Positions 62,855 to 64,000 of a DNA stretch of 64,000 nt are shown one piece after another (position 1 is the stretch's first letter; every line of letters begins with the position of its first letter). The notes beneath the pieces are model-generated. The model saw only the letters and a program-made list of their open reading frames with translations, had not been told where the DNA came from and made no database searches. The position numbers and the translations under genes were made by a program. This DNA comes from Psettodes erumei (lineage: Eukaryota > Chordata > Actinopteri > Pleuronectiformes > Psettodidae), in the NCBI GenBank assembly GCA_016785225.1, contig JAFBJZ010000881.1:1-64000 (forward strand). The letters run 5' to 3'.

Positions 62855-64000
62855 CTTGGCGGCTGTATGTGGTCTGTCCCCCCTAAGTGACTGGGTTCTT
62901 CAGTGGCTCCCTGGGGATACCCTCTTTCAACAGCGTCTTTCCGGTTGTGTGTGTGAGAGTGCAATTCGCTCCGGAGCCAGCGTGCAAATGAGCTCCTCCA
63001 CCCAACCTACCTGCAAACCTAAGACACACTGACACACCCAGTAATTACTCGTTTAGAATTAAATACCAGGGAGGGATTTTAGCTTAAGTATCTTTGTGTG
63101 ATCTATTCAAGGATGCTGTGCACGGAAAGGGAATCATAAGCGGGCTCTGTTCTAAGAGGCTTTGTAGCCCTCTATATTTGTTCATGGTGTTCAGTTGCCT
63201 CTAACAGTGGTCCAGTGAGCGATTGACTCCGCATTTGATGATGAGGTGAAGTAAGAGTAAAAGACAGAAAAGGATAATGCTCTGGATAACAGAGCAAGCT
63301 TTTAAAAATCTCATTTGGCGGGTGCTGTTATGAAAGATGTGAGAAACTGAAGTGACACAGAAATGGTTGTTTGAGTATTTACATAGCATATGGATAGAGA
63401 TAAGATTGTAGATGGAGCCTGGAGCCTGGAGCCTAATGATTGTTTTCATGGAGGCAGTCAATTACTATGCTTTGTTACAACAAAATGTAAATAAATACTA
63501 ATTTGGATAAATACGGATGACTACGGATGAAATTTGATTTCCTGAGGTTTCAGCTACTTGCTTTAATTGGTCACGACTAATGAAATTTTACACTAAACTG
63601 TACAAAAAGTTTGAATATAGTATGATCATCATTTTCTCCACCACACAACTTTCAGACACCAGGTGATAATGTAGCACTGGCGGCGGAATCAAGGGTCACC
63701 ACAAAGCTTCAGAGGATTAGATCAATGTGGCACCAGAGCTTCTGTGTAATGGTCTGAGGCGTATGACCTTAATCATGTGACAGAGCTGAGGTTAAACTGA
63801 GGACCTGTGATACACCTGATACTTAACACTGATACTACACACACAAGAGGGAAGCCAAAGCATTTCAGACAAACAAAGGAGTCTTTTTCTGAATGAGCTA
63901 AAATCCACGTTCCCTTTCGATATGAATCTGTTGTCTCATCTTTATGCAGTACCTATGTGGTAGTGCATAAACTTTCATACACGCATGAAGTCAATTTCGA
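62855..64000 (-). promoter_or_regulatory. 5' flank of grk7
   Basis: Upstream of the ATG on the minus strand. No TATA box or splice acceptor directly before the start stands out. One GGATTA (CRX/OTX-type) core lies near 63713 on the plus strand, which alone is not evidence. No other gene begins before the window ends. Confidence 0.3.
63414..63434 (+). repeat. GGAGCCT triplicate tandem repeat
   Basis: Three perfect 7-base units in tandem, upstream of grk7. Confidence 0.9.

Noticed and set aside
63700..63720. CRX/OTX-type GGATTA site near grk7
   Set aside because: A single 6-base match is expected by chance and is about 0.9 kb from the start codon.
1..64000. CRISPR arrays, bacterial operons, insertion sequences, proviral genes
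   Set aside because: No spaced direct repeats, no prokaryotic gene layout, no transposase or retroviral reading frames were found; this is ordinary vertebrate DNA.

Overview
This window is nuclear DNA from a teleost fish. All protein genes have vertebrate orthologues, most are split by short GT-AG introns, intergenic DNA is AT-rich with many microsatellites, and gene spacing is compact. The encoded proteins fit a ray-finned, probably percomorph, fish; I cannot name the species.

Layout, left to right: cpn2 (+, single coding exon, 777-2345); about 5.7 kb without a gene; hes1/her6-type repressor (-, four exons, 8119-9339) with a recognisable Hes1 core promoter; about 9.7 kb of gene-poor DNA with patches that look like conserved regulatory DNA; atp13a3 (-, 30 coding exons, 19388-31625, non-coding first exon near 33.4 kb); a nucleolin-like gene (-, 15 coding exons, 34243-38321); gk5 (+, 16 exons, 39025-44680), divergent from nucleolin across about 0.7 kb; about 3.9 kb rich in microsatellites; atp1b3 (+, 7 exons, 48599-52029); about 5 kb without a gene; grk7 (-, 4 exons, 57053-62854), convergent with atp1b3.

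Exon coordinates come from reading splice sites by eye and checking reading-frame phase across every junction. cpn2, hes1, atp13a3, gk5, atp1b3 and grk7 all close into intact frames (522, 248, 1186, 530, 279 and 558 aa). The nucleolin-like gene does not: two junctions or tracts are each one base short, both at runs of G. Two introns use GC donors, one in atp13a3 and one in the nucleolin-like gene.

The genes do not form one pathway. They are a conserved-synteny block: hes1, cpn2 and atp13a3 lie together on human 3q29, while gk5, atp1b3 and grk7 lie together on human 3q23. I see no novel multi-gene system. The items most worth a second look are the broken nucleolin-like frame and its duplicated acidic cassette exons, the Hes1-type promoter with altered RBPJ-like sites, and the candidate regulatory DNA between hes1 and atp13a3.
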